From assembly GCF_013116825.1 (NCBI RefSeq), contig NZ_JABFNS010000002.1, positions 62,001 through 126,000 on the forward strand: 64,000 nucleotides of DNA, read 5' to 3'. This DNA is from Myxococcus xanthus. GTDB taxonomy: Bacteria; Myxococcota; Myxococcia; Myxococcales; Myxococcaceae. The notes beneath the pieces were generated by a model. The model saw nothing but the letters and a program-made list of their open reading frames with translations. It did not search any database and was not told the origin of the DNA. A program made the position numbers and the translations under genes. Each line of letters opens with the position of its first letter. Within the stretch, counting starts at the first letter, position 1. This document shows positions 1 to 8,698 of this stretch, piece by piece.

Positions 1-1055
1 GCGCCCACGAGCGACGCGTTGGCCGCGCTCTGGCTCTGACGCGCCAGCAGGTACTCCTGCTGCGCGGCGTAGAGCTCCGGGCTGTAGAGGGTGAAGAGGA
101 CGTCGCCCTTCTTCACCGGCTCGCCCGTGGCGTTGACGCGCAGCTCGTGGATGTAGCCGTCCAGCTTGAGGGTGACGTCCACCAGCGACTTCTCGTCGAA
201 GGTGACACGGCCGAGCGCGCGCAGGGACAGGTCCATGGAGGCCTGCTCCACCTTCGCCGTCTTCACGCCGATGCGCTGCCGCCGCAGGTCGTCCACCCGG
301 ATGATGCCGCTCGCCAGCTCGGCGCGGCTGACGGGGGTCAGGTCCATGCCGCAGATGGGGCACGCGCCCGGGCCGTGCTGCTTCACGGACGGGTGCATGG
401 GGCAGGTGTAGTGCGCGATTTCACCCTCGCCGTGAGCACCCTCGGGAGCGGCCGAGCGCCACTCGCTGGCGGAGCCACACGCCAGCATGCGCCGGCCCAT
501 GTACGGGTTCTCCAGCTTGGGCTCGCGCTGGAGCCACTGATTCACCCCCTCCACCATGGGGCATTCGAAGACGTGCCAGCCTTCCTGGAGCCGCGGGTCG
601 GCGGCCGCCAGGGCGATGAGCGCTTCGCTCACGCGCGCGAAGTGCTGGCGCGCTGCCTCGGGGTCCTTCGCGGAAGCGAGCTGCGAGGCGCCGTCCGCGC
701 CCTGCTGGAGCCAAGCCTTCAGCGGCGTGCCATCACCCTGTGTGGCCTCGGCGGCCTGCTGGAGCGCGGCCTTCAGCGCTCCCGCCCTGGCCTCGAGTCC
801 TTCCATGGCGTCCTGCGCGAGCAAGGCCCGTGCGGCTTCGTAGGACTCGAAGGCCGCGCGCGTGTACTCCAGGGCGGCGTCGGGCAGCGGCGTGCCCGCG
901 CCGCTGTGCGCCTCATGCGTCGCGGGCGCGGTGCCGGTGTGGGACGTGGCACCGAAGAACCAGCCCGCGAGGGGCTTCCAGGCCACGACGACGATTACGG
1001 CGAGTGCCAGCACTCCCAGCCAGGGGGCGATGCGGCGGCGGTTCGGGGGGCTCAT
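1..1055 (-). CDS. CusB/CzcB-type efflux periplasmic adaptor, partial at left edge
   Basis: Membrane-fusion protein of a heavy-metal (Cu/Ag-type) RND efflux pump, bridging the inner-membrane pump and the outer-membrane factor. The gene starts at the ATG read leftward from 1055 and runs off the window before its stop. Visible parts: an N-terminal membrane anchor at about residues 9-28; a region near 158-192 resembling the copper-binding DUF3347 type (CPMVEG...NPYMG...CG); a heavy-metal-binding domain near 215-242 (YTCPMHPS...CPICGMDLTP); and the start of the HlyD-like barrel and hairpin (LDGYIHELRVN). Its ATG overlaps the stop of the outer-membrane factor gene as ATGA, so the two are translationally coupled. 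The RND pump gene (cusA-like) is expected beyond the left edge. Metal specificity is inferred from the Cys/Met/His domains. Confidence 0.9.
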   Translation of the reverse strand, partial: MSPPNRRRIAPWLGVLALAVIVVVAWKPLAGWFFGATSHTGTAPATHEAHSGAGTPLPDAALEYTRAAFESYEAARALLAQDAMEGLEARAGALKAALQQAAEATQGDGTPLKAWLQQGADGASQLASAKDPEAARQHFARVSEALIALAAADPRLQEGWHVFECPMVEGVNQWLQREPKLENPYMGRRMLACGSASEWRSAAPEGAHGEGEIAHYTCPMHPSVKQHGPGACPICGMDLTPVSRAELASGIIRVDDLRRQRIGVKTAKVEQASMDLSLRALGRVTFDEKSLVDVTLKLDGYIHELRVNATGEPVKKGDVLFTLYSPELYAAQQEYLLARQSQSAANASLVG

Positions 1056-2422
1056 CGCGTCTCTCCGTTCCGGGGCAGCCCCGGGGTGTGGCCCATGGCC
1101 TTGTCCAACTCCGCCCGGCGGCGCTGCACGTCCGCCAGGGCTGTCTGTTCACGCAACTCCACGCGGCGCAGGCCGCGCTCCGCCTCGATGAGGACCTGGA
1201 AGCTGTTCTTGCCGCTCTCGAAGCCCGCGCGGGCGGCGGACACCTGGTCCTTCGCCGCGGGGATGAGCCGCTCCTGGAAGAGCGCCACCACGCGCCGCGC
1301 CTCCTCGGCACGCGAGCGCGCCTGCTCCACCTCGACGCGGATGTCGGAGATGAGCTGCTCTTCCTCCCGGCGCAGGCGCTTCAGGCCGGATTCGGCCTCC
1401 CGCACAGCGGCCTTCCGCTTGCCGAAGTCGAGCGGGATGTTGAGGGTGACGCCCGCCATGAACTGGTGGGGCGTGTCCATCCACATGGAGTTGTACTCAC
1501 CCATCACCATGACATCCGGGTAGTAGTCTCGCTTCGCGAGCCGGACGGCGGCCTCGCCTCCACCGAGCCGGGCCCGCAGGCCCTCCAGCTCCGGGCGCAG
1601 GCGCAGCGCTTCGTCTTGCAGCCGTTCGGCGGGCACGGACTCCGCGGCATGCGCGGGCATGGCTTCCGGCATGGGCGGCAGCGGTGCCTGGGGGGGGCGG
1701 TGCAGCAGGCCGTTGAGCTGGGCGCGAAGCCGCTCGCGCTCGGCTTCGAACATCACCTGTTCGCGCAGCACCTCGCTCAGCTCCACCTCCGCCTGGAGCG
1801 GATCCTGCTGCGAGGCGCGGCCGGTGACGTATTGGGCCTCCGCGCTCTTCTTGAGCTGCCCGAGCAGCCGCAGGTGCTCCGCCGTGACGTCGAGCGAGCG
1901 CTCCACGACGAACAAGTCATCGAAGAGCGTGGAGGCCGTGAGGGCCAGGCGCAGACGCAGGGCCTCTCGGTCCTCGCGCATCGCTTGCGCTTCCGCCAGC
2001 GCCATCTCCCCTCGCAGGCCACGCTTGCCAGGGAAGGGGAGCTGTTGGCTCAGCCCCACGACCTGTCCGAAGGGCACGCTGCCAGTGATGCTCAGCGGCG
2101 CGACTTCATAGGTCAGCATCGGGTCCGCGAGCGCCGTCTCACGCGGGTAGCGTTCGAGGCTGGCGCGCCACGCCTCACGCGCTGCTTCCAGTGAGGGGTT
2201 GCGCGCGAGCACCTGCCGCACCAGCTCCGCGCGCTCCAGCACGGTGGCGCTCGAGAAGGGCTCGGGTGCCTGGGCCTCGGGGGCCTGCCGGGCAACGGCT
2301 TCGAGTTGGGATTGATACCGCTGCTCATTGGCTCCGGCCGCGCCGGGGCCCAGCCACACGGCGACACCGGTGGCGAGCACGGCCCGCGTGGCGGACCGCC
2401 TCCAGGTTCCATGGGGTGACAT
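1052..2422 (-). CDS. TolC-family outer-membrane efflux protein (CusC/CzcC-like)
   Basis: 456-residue outer-membrane factor that forms the exit duct for the metal RND pump whose adaptor follows it. A signal peptide precedes about residue 31 (GPGAAGANE). Two OEP repeats lie at roughly 60-240 and 265-445, rich in long helices. The motif QLPFPGKRGLRGE is typical of the heavy-metal subgroup of TolC proteins, as is the second-repeat pattern of beta strand then GKRKAAVREAE. The stop overlaps the adaptor start (ATGA). The start is separated by 127 bp from the small Cys/His-rich gene upstream on the same strand. The family is clear. The substrate (copper or silver rather than zinc or cobalt) is inferred only from the adaptor. 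Confidence 0.9.
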   Translation of the reverse strand: MSPHGTWRRSATRAVLATGVAVWLGPGAAGANEQRYQSQLEAVARQAPEAQAPEPFSSATVLERAELVRQVLARNPSLEAAREAWRASLERYPRETALADPMLTYEVAPLSITGSVPFGQVVGLSQQLPFPGKRGLRGEMALAEAQAMREDREALRLRLALTASTLFDDLFVVERSLDVTAEHLRLLGQLKKSAEAQYVTGRASQQDPLQAEVELSEVLREQVMFEAERERLRAQLNGLLHRPPQAPLPPMPEAMPAHAAESVPAERLQDEALRLRPELEGLRARLGGGEAAVRLAKRDYYPDVMVMGEYNSMWMDTPHQFMAGVTLNIPLDFGKRKAAVREAESGLKRLRREEEQLISDIRVEVEQARSRAEEARRVVALFQERLIPAAKDQVSAARAGFESGKNSFQVLIEAERGLRRVELREQTALADVQRRRAELDKAMGHTPGLPRNGETR

Positions 2423-2549
2423 GACTTCCTGCTCCAGATGACGGGATACGAGCCTGTCGCCGGGAGAAGGACGTCACCGGCGGCGGGCGGAATCCGGCCG
2501 GTGGACACACGTCCACCCGCCAGGCCTCAACGCATGCGGGCCGGACGTC

Positions 2550-2957
2550 TCAAATGAGGTAGGAGCAGTGCTGCAGGTACAGCGGTGGCGCGGTGGCGTG
2601 ATGCACGCCCCGGATGCGCACCCACGACGTGGGCAGGGCCTCGGGCGCGGGCGGCACCACGGGGACCGCGTGGGGAAGCACCGCCAGGGGTGTCAGCGCC
2701 CACGCATGGCGTGAGCCCGCGGTGACGGGCTCCGGCGCGGGGAGCTGCACGGCGAGTTCGCCGCAGCAGTCGTGGTGGTTGCCACGGATGCCCGCTTCCT
2801 GAGCGTCGGGCGTGGCCTTCGTCCGCTTCGACTGGTGACAGACACACGTCAGGTCCAGCTTCACCGTGCCCTGGCAGAGATGGAATAGCCCCTCGGCCGC
2901 CCCCGCGATGGGAGGCAGCCCCAGGACCACCAGCAATGTCAGGACTCGAACGAGCAT
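2550..2957 (-). CDS. small Cys/His-rich exported protein upstream of metal efflux genes
   Basis: 135-residue protein that I do not recognise. Residues 1-20 form a plausible signal peptide (MLVRVLTLLVVLGLPPIAGA). The mature part has paired metal-ligand-like residues: CVCHQSK, NHHDCCGEL, GVHHA, and a C-terminal end PPLYLQHCSYLI. Position and composition suggest a periplasmic metal-binding or sensing accessory of the efflux operon. That is inference; no enzyme motif is visible. No good Shine-Dalgarno precedes the ATG. The spacing to the downstream outer-membrane factor gene (127 bp) allows either co-transcription or a separate promoter. Confidence 0.65.
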   Translation of the reverse strand: MLVRVLTLLVVLGLPPIAGAAEGLFHLCQGTVKLDLTCVCHQSKRTKATPDAQEAGIRGNHHDCCGELAVQLPAPEPVTAGSRHAWALTPLAVLPHAVPVVPPAPEALPTSWVRIRGVHHATAPPLYLQHCSYLI

Positions 2958-3035
2958 GAACGTGGGCTTGCCCAGCAGATAGCGCGGCGTGACGGCGCGT
3001 GCAACTCCGCACGCGCCGCGCCATTCCCATTCAAC

Positions 3036-4001
3036 TCATGCCGCGCCGCGTGCTGGCGCGGGCTTGGGCTGGATGAGCTCGGTGGAGAAGTAGCGCTCCA
3101 TGCGGTCGGGGAACACCGTCACCACCTGCGCCCCCGGGCCCAGTCGCTTCGCGGCTTCCACCGCGGCGACGTAGTTGAGGCCGGATGACGGTCCCACCGG
3201 GAAGCCGCGGCGGATGAGCGCCCTGGCGGTGCTCATGGCGACGTCGTCCGACACGTCGATTTCAACGCGGCCCGGCATGTCCGCCTCGCGGTACAGCCGG
3301 GACATGCCATCCACCACGCCCGGGACGCGGGGGCTGAAGCTGCAACATTCGATGTCGCAGCCCAGGCCGGCGATGGGGCGCGCCACGAAGGCCGTCACCG
3401 GACAGCCTGCTTCCGCGAAGGCCTGGTACAGGCCCACCACGGTGCCGCCCGTGCCTACGCCGCTCACTACTCCGTGCACCAGCCCGCCCGGGATTTGCGA
3501 CAGAATCTCCTGGCCCGTCCACACCCGGTGGGCCTCGGCGTTGTCCAGGTTCTCGAACTGGCGCGGCGCGAAGGCCTTGCGCTCACGCGTCAGCTCCTCC
3601 GCCTTCACGATGGCGCCGTGCACGCCGGCTTCGCGCGGCACCAGCACCACGTCACCACCGTAGGCGCGGATGGTGAGGATGCGCTCCCCGGTGACGCCCT
3701 CCGGCATCACCGCCGTGAAGCGCAGGCCCATCTGGGCGCAAGCCAGCGCCAGGGCGATGCTCGTGGAGCCGCTGGACGCCTCGATGACCTCGCCGCCGGG
3801 GACGAGCTCCCCCTGGCGCCACGCCTTCTCCAGCATGTAGCGCGCGATGCGGTCCTTGGTGGAGCCGCTGGGGTTGAGGAACTCCAGCTTGCACCAGATG
3901 GTGGGGCCCTCCTCGTGGAGACGTACGGGGACGAGCGGAGTGGGACCCACGGCCTGGAGGAAGCGGCCGTCCGCGGGAAGAGGGCGACAGGGAGGGCGCA
4001 T
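3036..4001 (-). CDS. PLP-dependent cysteine synthase family protein
   Basis: 321-residue fold-type II PLP enzyme of the cysteine synthase/cystathionine beta-synthase family. It probably makes cysteine from an activated serine and sulfide, in the cytosol. Seen: the PLP lysine K49 in NPSGSTKDR, the substrate loop SSGST at 76-80, the phosphate-binding GVGTGGT at 181-187, the GPSSG loop at 270-274, and the C-terminal TVFPDRMERYFS common in bacterial paralogues. The start at 4001 is chosen because GGGAAGG precedes it and homology-like sequence begins there; the open frame extends upstream to 4166 without such signals. Unusual: a cysteine cluster GCDIECC at 214-220 in the C-terminal half. Same strand as the metal-efflux genes but separated by 78 bp. 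Confidence 0.88.
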   Translation of the reverse strand: MRPPCRPLPADGRFLQAVGPTPLVPVRLHEEGPTIWCKLEFLNPSGSTKDRIARYMLEKAWRQGELVPGGEVIEASSGSTSIALALACAQMGLRFTAVMPEGVTGERILTIRAYGGDVVLVPREAGVHGAIVKAEELTRERKAFAPRQFENLDNAEAHRVWTGQEILSQIPGGLVHGVVSGVGTGGTVVGLYQAFAEAGCPVTAFVARPIAGLGCDIECCSFSPRVPGVVDGMSRLYREADMPGRVEIDVSDDVAMSTARALIRRGFPVGPSSGLNYVAAVEAAKRLGPGAQVVTVFPDRMERYFSTELIQPKPAPARGAA

Positions 4002-4172
4002 GCGGCCTTCCCTATCGCGAAACGGCTCGTTCGGCACTGGCCATGAACTTTTTGCCGGGTTCCTGGACAGTCGCTCGCCTGCCTGCCCTGACAGCGCGGC
4101 TGTTGGTACCCGTAACATCTGGCGTTCAGGCGGAGGCGCGGCTACGAAAGCGCCTGGCCCGCACACTTCCGT

Positions 4173-5633
4173 ATGCCTCCCACTTCCGCGCTCATCCTCA
4201 ACGTCAACGACGACGCGGCCAGCCGCTATGTCACCTCCCGCGTGCTGGGGCTCGCGGGCTTCCGCGTCCTGGACGCCGCCTCCGGGATGGAGGCGCTTGC
4301 CCTGGTGACGGAGGAGACGGACCTCGTCATCCTGGACGTGCGGCTACCGGACATCAGCGGCCTGGAGGTGTGCCGGAGGTTGAAGGAGACGCCTCGCACG
4401 CAGGGTGTCCTGGTTCTCCACTTGTCGGCACAGGCCGTGGGGCCGGGAGATCGGGCGCAGGGCTTGGAGCACGGCGCGGACGGCTACCTGGTGGCGCCGG
4501 TGGACCCGGAGGAGCTGGTGGCCCAGGTCCACGCGCTGCTCCGGCTGCGCCAGGCCGAGCGCGAGGTGAAGGAGCTGGCCCGCGAGGTGGCGCATCAGCG
4601 CCGGCTCCTGGAGTTGGCCATCTCCTGCGCGGCGGACCCCATCGCGCTCTACGACGAGACCGGGCGCGTCCTGTCGGCCAATCAGTCCCTGTATGCCTCG
4701 CGCGGCAGCCACGCCGTGCATGCACCGGGCAGGACCCTGGATGAGATGCAGGCCGCGGATGGGGCGCTGACGCCGTACCTGGAACAGGTGCGGGTGGCCC
4801 TTCGCACGGGGCAGGTGCAGCGAGGCACCATGGTCCTGGGGTCGGACCGGGGCCCGCGGTACTTCGACTACGTCCTGTCGCCCGCGCTGGGGGCCGGCGG
4901 CGAGGTCCTGGCGGTGATGTCCTCCCTGCGGGATGTCACGGAGTCGCGCAGCGCGGAGGAGTTCCGCGAGCAGTTCATCGGCATGCTGGGGCATGACCTG
5001 CGCAACCCGCTCAACGCGCTGTCCATGTCCGCGCAGCAGCTGCGGCGCAAGGGTGGGCTGGACGAGCGCCAGGGCATGCTCACCGAGCGCATCCTCACCA
5101 GCGCCGAGCGCATGGACCGGATGATTCGCCAGCTGCTGGACTTCGCGCGCTCGCGGCTGGGCGGCGGCATTCCGGTGGTGCGCTCGTCGTGCGACGTGTT
5201 CGAGGTGGTGCGCCGCACCGTGGACGAGCTGCGCGCCAGCCATCCTGGCCGGGTGGTGCAGCTGGAGTCCAAGGGCGACGGCCTGGGGAGGTGGGACTCC
5301 GACCGCCTGGAGCAGGCCGTGGGCAACCTGGTGGCCAACGCGCTGAAGTACAGCCCGCCGGAGAGCACCGTGTGGGTGGGCGCCGAGGGCTCCGAGCGCG
5401 AGGTGGTGCTGCGCGTCCACAACCGTGGCACGCCCATCCCCGCGGAGGACCTGCCCCATGTCTTCGGCGCCTGGCGCCGGGGCCGGCGCGCCGCCAGTGA
5501 CGCGGGCGCACCCAGCGGCCTGGGGCTGGGCCTCTACATCACCCGGCAGATTGTCCGGGCGCATGACGGGGACGCGCAGGTGGCCTCCAGTGCGACGGAG
5601 GGCACGACCTTCCTCATTCGCCTGCCGCGATGA
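4173..5633 (+). CDS. hybrid sensor kinase: receiver, PAS, HisKA, HATPase
   Basis: 486-residue cytosolic two-component protein with the receiver at the N-terminus. The receiver spans about 5-125, with acidic pair D13/D14 and phospho-acceptor D55 in LVILDVRLPD. The usual Lys before the conserved Pro is replaced (LVAPVD). A short coiled coil (about 120-150) leads to a PAS domain (about 150-260). A HisKA domain follows with H274 in GMLGHDLRNPLN, then HATPase_c with the N box NLVANALKYSP and the G box GLGLGLYITRQ. No membrane segment. It diverges from the cysteine synthase gene across 171 bp. No partner response regulator adjoins it, so it may act through its own receiver or a remote regulator. 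No clear Shine-Dalgarno. Confidence 0.9.
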   Translation: MPPTSALILNVNDDAASRYVTSRVLGLAGFRVLDAASGMEALALVTEETDLVILDVRLPDISGLEVCRRLKETPRTQGVLVLHLSAQAVGPGDRAQGLEHGADGYLVAPVDPEELVAQVHALLRLRQAEREVKELAREVAHQRRLLELAISCAADPIALYDETGRVLSANQSLYASRGSHAVHAPGRTLDEMQAADGALTPYLEQVRVALRTGQVQRGTMVLGSDRGPRYFDYVLSPALGAGGEVLAVMSSLRDVTESRSAEEFREQFIGMLGHDLRNPLNALSMSAQQLRRKGGLDERQGMLTERILTSAERMDRMIRQLLDFARSRLGGGIPVVRSSCDVFEVVRRTVDELRASHPGRVVQLESKGDGLGRWDSDRLEQAVGNLVANALKYSPPESTVWVGAEGSEREVVLRVHNRGTPIPAEDLPHVFGAWRRGRRAASDAGAPSGLGLGLYITRQIVRAHDGDAQVASSATEGTTFLIRLPR

Positions 5634-5699
5634 TGATTATCTGACGATGGGGGCACCTCACGACTCCCCGCCTGGGGTTGCCGCTACCACCTTCCGTGC

Positions 5700-6299
5700 A
5701 TGGCGTCAGAGAAGCTCATTTTCGCTCAGTCCGTGGAAGCGCTCTTCGTGCGGGCGCTCGGGCCGTATCTCACCCGGGATGGACGCCAGCGCCTGAGGGC
5801 GGTGGGGCTCGACCTGTCGGAGCCGTTGCGCCCCCAGTACACATTGGAGCAGTGGCGCGCCTTCCTGCGCGTGGCGGCGCAGGATGTCTTCCCGGCCCTG
5901 CCGCCGCACGAGGCCAGCTTCGCGCTGGGCGCGCGCTTCCTCCAGGGCTTCCGGCAGACGTCGGTGGGCCGGGCCAGCCTGTCGCTGGTCACGCAGTTGG
6001 GGCCGCGGCGCACCCTGGAGCGGGTGCCGTACAACGTCCGGGCCGGCAACAACTTCAATGAGGTCCGCGTGGAGGAGTCCACGCAGGACAGCGCCACGCT
6101 GTGGATGAAGGACGTCACGGCGGACACGCCGGACTTCGCGGCGGGCTTCCTGGCGGAGACGCTGCGGTCGGCGGGGGCGGGGCATGTGGAGGTGAAGCCC
6201 ATCGCCTTCGACGGCACGGCGGCCACCTTCCGCGTCACCTGGTCGAAGGCCGCCGGCCGGGCGCCCGTGGCCGGTGCCGGTCCCCGTCGCATCCACTGA
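5700..6299 (+). CDS. DUF2378 (TIGR02265) family protein
   Basis: 199-residue soluble protein of the paralogous family TIGR02265/DUF2378, which is expanded in Myxococcus and has no known function. Recognised from the opening EKLIFAQSVEALFVRAL, the central YTLEQWRAFLRVAA...GARFLQGF, and the end region HVEVKPIAFDGTAATFRV. No signal peptide or membrane segment. It sits 66 bp after the hybrid kinase on the same strand, so the two may be co-expressed. The C-terminal tail (KAAGRAPVAGAGPRRIH) looks disordered. The ATG has no obvious ribosome binding site. Confidence 0.85.
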   Translation: MASEKLIFAQSVEALFVRALGPYLTRDGRQRLRAVGLDLSEPLRPQYTLEQWRAFLRVAAQDVFPALPPHEASFALGARFLQGFRQTSVGRASLSLVTQLGPRRTLERVPYNVRAGNNFNEVRVEESTQDSATLWMKDVTADTPDFAAGFLAETLRSAGAGHVEVKPIAFDGTAATFRVTWSKAAGRAPVAGAGPRRIH

Positions 6300-6445
6300 G
6301 GAGGGGGCGCCGCCACGACGCGCCCTTCCGCTGGACCGGCTCCGTCTCCGAGTGTCTCGGTTGCCGGTGGAGGCGCTGGCCCCCTTCCGCGAGCTGTCGC
6401 ACGATGCCGGCCGGACGCGCTCCCTGTCCGGAAGGAAGTCACCGC

Positions 6446-7501
6446 ATGGCCCGGTTGTTCGTCGAGGACCTCTACGTCCGGCTCGGCACGAATGACATCT
6501 TGAAGGGCATCACCGCCGACTTCCGAGATGGCGAGGTGGTGGCGCTGCTGGGCCGCTCCGGCAGCGGCAAGTCCACGCTGCTGCGCTCCGTCGCCGGGCT
6601 GGAGACGCCCGTGCGAGGGCGCATCCACATTGGCGAGCGCACGGTGTTCGACGCGGCAGCGAAGGTGAACCTGCCGCCAGAGCGGCGTGACCTGGGGCTG
6701 GTGTTCCAGTCCTACGCGCTGTGGCCACACAAGACGGTGTTCGACAACGTGGCCTACGGCCTGCGGCTGCGCAAGCAGCCCCGCGAGCAGGTGGAGCGGG
6801 CCGTGCGCGAGGTGCTCCAGGGTGTGGGCCTGGAGGGGTATGGCGACCGGTTCCCCAGCCAGCTCTCCGGTGGGCAGCAGCAGCGCGTGGCGCTGGCGCG
6901 GGCGCTCGTTTACGGGCCGCCGCTGGTGCTCCTGGATGAGCCCTTGTCCAACCTGGACGCGAAGCTGCGGGAGGAGGCGCGCGTGTGGATTCGCGCGCTC
7001 ATCAAGCGGCTGGGGCTCACCGCGCTCTTCGTCACCCATGACCAGGTGGAGGCCATGGCCATCGCCGACCGCATCATGCTGCTGGACGGTGGGCGGATGG
7101 TGCAGGACGGGACGCCGGAGCAGCTCTACACGGAGCCCCGGAGCCTGTTCGCCGCCGACTTCATGGGGGTGAACAACACCTTGCCTGGCCGCGTGGTGGA
7201 GCAGCGCGGCGGCGAGGCGCGGCTCCAGGTGGGAAGCCAGTCGTTGTGGGGGCTGCGGCGTGGGGACGGCTCCGGTGGCGACTCGGCCACTGGCGTCATC
7301 CGCGTGGAGGAACTCCAGCTGGCGTCCGAGCCCGGGGAGAACCGGCTCCCGGCCGCGCTGGTGAGCTCCATCTACGTGGGCGGGCGCTGGGAGCACCAGT
7401 TCCATGCCGCAGGGCAGACACTGCGCGCCTCGACGCGCCAGTCGTTGGCCCCCGGGGCCTACACGCTCGCGTTCCCCAGGGAGCGCCTCTGGATTTTCTG
7501 A
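6446..7501 (+). CDS. ABC transporter ATP-binding protein (PotA/FbpC-like), orphan
   Basis: 351-residue importer-type ABC ATPase. Walker A GRSGSGKS at 36-43, Q-loop [12 protein letters not shown], signature [15 protein letters not shown], Walker [12 protein letters not shown], then H-loop [11 protein letters not shown]. After about residue 235 comes a TOBE-like C-terminal domain ([14 protein letters not shown]). This arrangement is typical of ATPases for ferric iron, polyamine or sugar importers. The ATG at 6446 is chosen for its GGAAGGAAG ribosome binding site; the frame is open further upstream. No permease or binding-protein gene lies within the window near it, so its membrane partners must be encoded elsewhere. 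Substrate unknown. Confidence 0.88.
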   Translation: MARLFVEDLYVRLGTNDILKGITADFRDGEVVALLGRSGSGKSTLLRSVAGLETPVRGRIHIGERTVFDAAAKVNLPPERRDLGLVFQSYALWPHKTVFDNVAYGLRLRKQPREQVERAVREVLQGVGLEGYGDRFPSQLSGGQQQRVALARALVYGPPLVLLDEPLSNLDAKLREEARVWIRALIKRLGLTALFVTHDQVEAMAIADRIMLLDGGRMVQDGTPEQLYTEPRSLFAADFMGVNNTLPGRVVEQRGGEARLQVGSQSLWGLRRGDGSGGDSATGVIRVEELQLASEPGENRLPAALVSSIYVGGRWEHQFHAAGQTLRASTRQSLAPGAYTLAFPRERLWIF

Positions 7502-7527
7502 GAGGCGCCGGGGACGCGCGGTGCCTC
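7502..7527. terminator. hairpin between convergent ABC ATPase and flavoprotein genes
   Basis: Inverted repeat GAGGCGCC (7502-7509) and GGTGCCTC (7520-7527), 8-bp arms with one G-T pair and a 10-base loop. It sits directly after the plus-strand stop and overlaps the minus-strand stop. No T-run. Position suggests a bidirectional terminator. Confidence 0.4.
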
Positions 7528-8698
7528 ATGGCGCGAGCCCGGTGGGCGCTGGCGCGGAGCGCTGGCCCGCGGCGGGCGTCAGGGCGGGGAAGGCGGTGTG
7601 CCGGTTCTTCCAGAAGGGCGCGTCGGGCCACCGTTGCTCCTCGAGGTAGGTGCCGCTTCGCCTGCGCAGGTGTTCGTCGAAGCGCAGATGAAGCGTCTGC
7701 TCGTAGGCGCAGAGCGCATCCTCTTCACCACGCAGGTATTGCTCCAGGGCTTTGGCGGCGAGGAGCGCGGAGTCCAGCGCGCTGAAGATACCCTGGGCGG
7801 ACAGCGGGTCATGGGTGCAGGCCGCATCGCCCACGGCGAGCCAGCGCTCTCCGTGCAGCTGGTCGAGCTCGCCGACGAGCACGGGCGCCGCGACGAGAGG
7901 CTCTCCGGCGAAGTCGCAGGCCGCCAGCCTCGCCTGGGTGACGGGGGCTTGTTCGAGCAGGGCCATCCACGGTTCCGGCGTCGCCCAGCGCAGTCCGTGC
8001 AAGGAATCTCCATCACCCACCAGGGTGACGGCGACACAGTCCGAGGGCAGTCGCGCGGAGTGCCACCAGCCTTCCGGACATGATTCCACCAGGGCATCCG
8101 TGGGGAACGACTCCCCTGGCCGGAGCTGGAACGTGCCATGAACGGTGAAGCAGCGGTCGCGGATGCGGCGCCGCGCGCCCTGGGTCATGGCGAAGGTGGC
8201 TTTCCATCCGGTCGCATCCACGACGAAGCGCGCCCGCAGCGTGAGCGCGCCTGTCTTGCGTTGGGAGAGGTGCAGCCGATAGCCCTCCTTCGCGATGGAC
8301 TCGACGTCCAGCAGGGTCGTGAGGCGAAGGACGCGGACGCCTTGCCGGGCTGCCTCCAGGCTGAGCCGTTCGTCGAAGCGTGCCCGGTCCAGGTGCCAGG
8401 CGGAGCCCCAGGGCGACATCCGCATGTCCTGGACGCTGGGCTCCGCGCGGCTCCAGCACAAGGACGTCCCGCGCGAGGCCAGATGTCCATCGCGCAGGAA
8501 GCTGCTCCAGACACCGAGCCGGGACAGGGGAATGCGGAGGTCGGGTGACAAGGTCTCGCCCGGGCGGTGCGTGTCGTAATCCGTGCGCTCGAGCATGACG
8601 ACGGACAGGAAGGGCGCCAGGTCTCGCAGGGCCACGGCCATGGCCGCGCCTGCGGGGCCGCCTCCGATGATGGCGACGTCGTAGGAGGCTTCGCTCAT
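7526..8698 (-). CDS. FAD-dependent oxidoreductase, tryptophan-halogenase/LodB-like
   Basis: 390-residue flavoprotein. FAD-binding GGGPAG at 12-17 in an N-terminal Rossmann fold, and a second FAD motif GDAACTHDPLSAQG starting at G290. That second motif with PLS(A/S)QG is characteristic of the tryptophan-halogenase / geranylgeranyl-reductase-like group, which includes LodB and GoxB, the flavoproteins that mature quinone-cofactor amino-acid oxidases. No large LodA-type oxidase gene is adjacent. Its ATG overlaps the stop of a 45-codon ORF (ATGA), so translation is probably coupled. It is convergent with the ABC ATPase gene. Function beyond FAD-dependent oxidation or hydroxylation cannot be assigned. 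Confidence 0.8.
   Translation of the reverse strand: MSEASYDVAIIGGGPAGAAMAVALRDLAPFLSVVMLERTDYDTHRPGETLSPDLRIPLSRLGVWSSFLRDGHLASRGTSLCWSRAEPSVQDMRMSPWGSAWHLDRARFDERLSLEAARQGVRVLRLTTLLDVESIAKEGYRLHLSQRKTGALTLRARFVVDATGWKATFAMTQGARRRIRDRCFTVHGTFQLRPGESFPTDALVESCPEGWWHSARLPSDCVAVTLVGDGDSLHGLRWATPEPWMALLEQAPVTQARLAACDFAGEPLVAAPVLVGELDQLHGERWLAVGDAACTHDPLSAQGIFSALDSALLAAKALEQYLRGEEDALCAYEQTLHLRFDEHLRRRSGTYLEEQRWPDAPFWKNRHTAFPALTPAAGQRSAPAPTGLAP

Noticed and set aside
4002-4166. 55-codon N-terminal extension of the cysteine synthase
   Set aside because: No homology-like content and it covers the divergent promoter region; the GGGAAGG-preceded ATG at 4001 is better supported.
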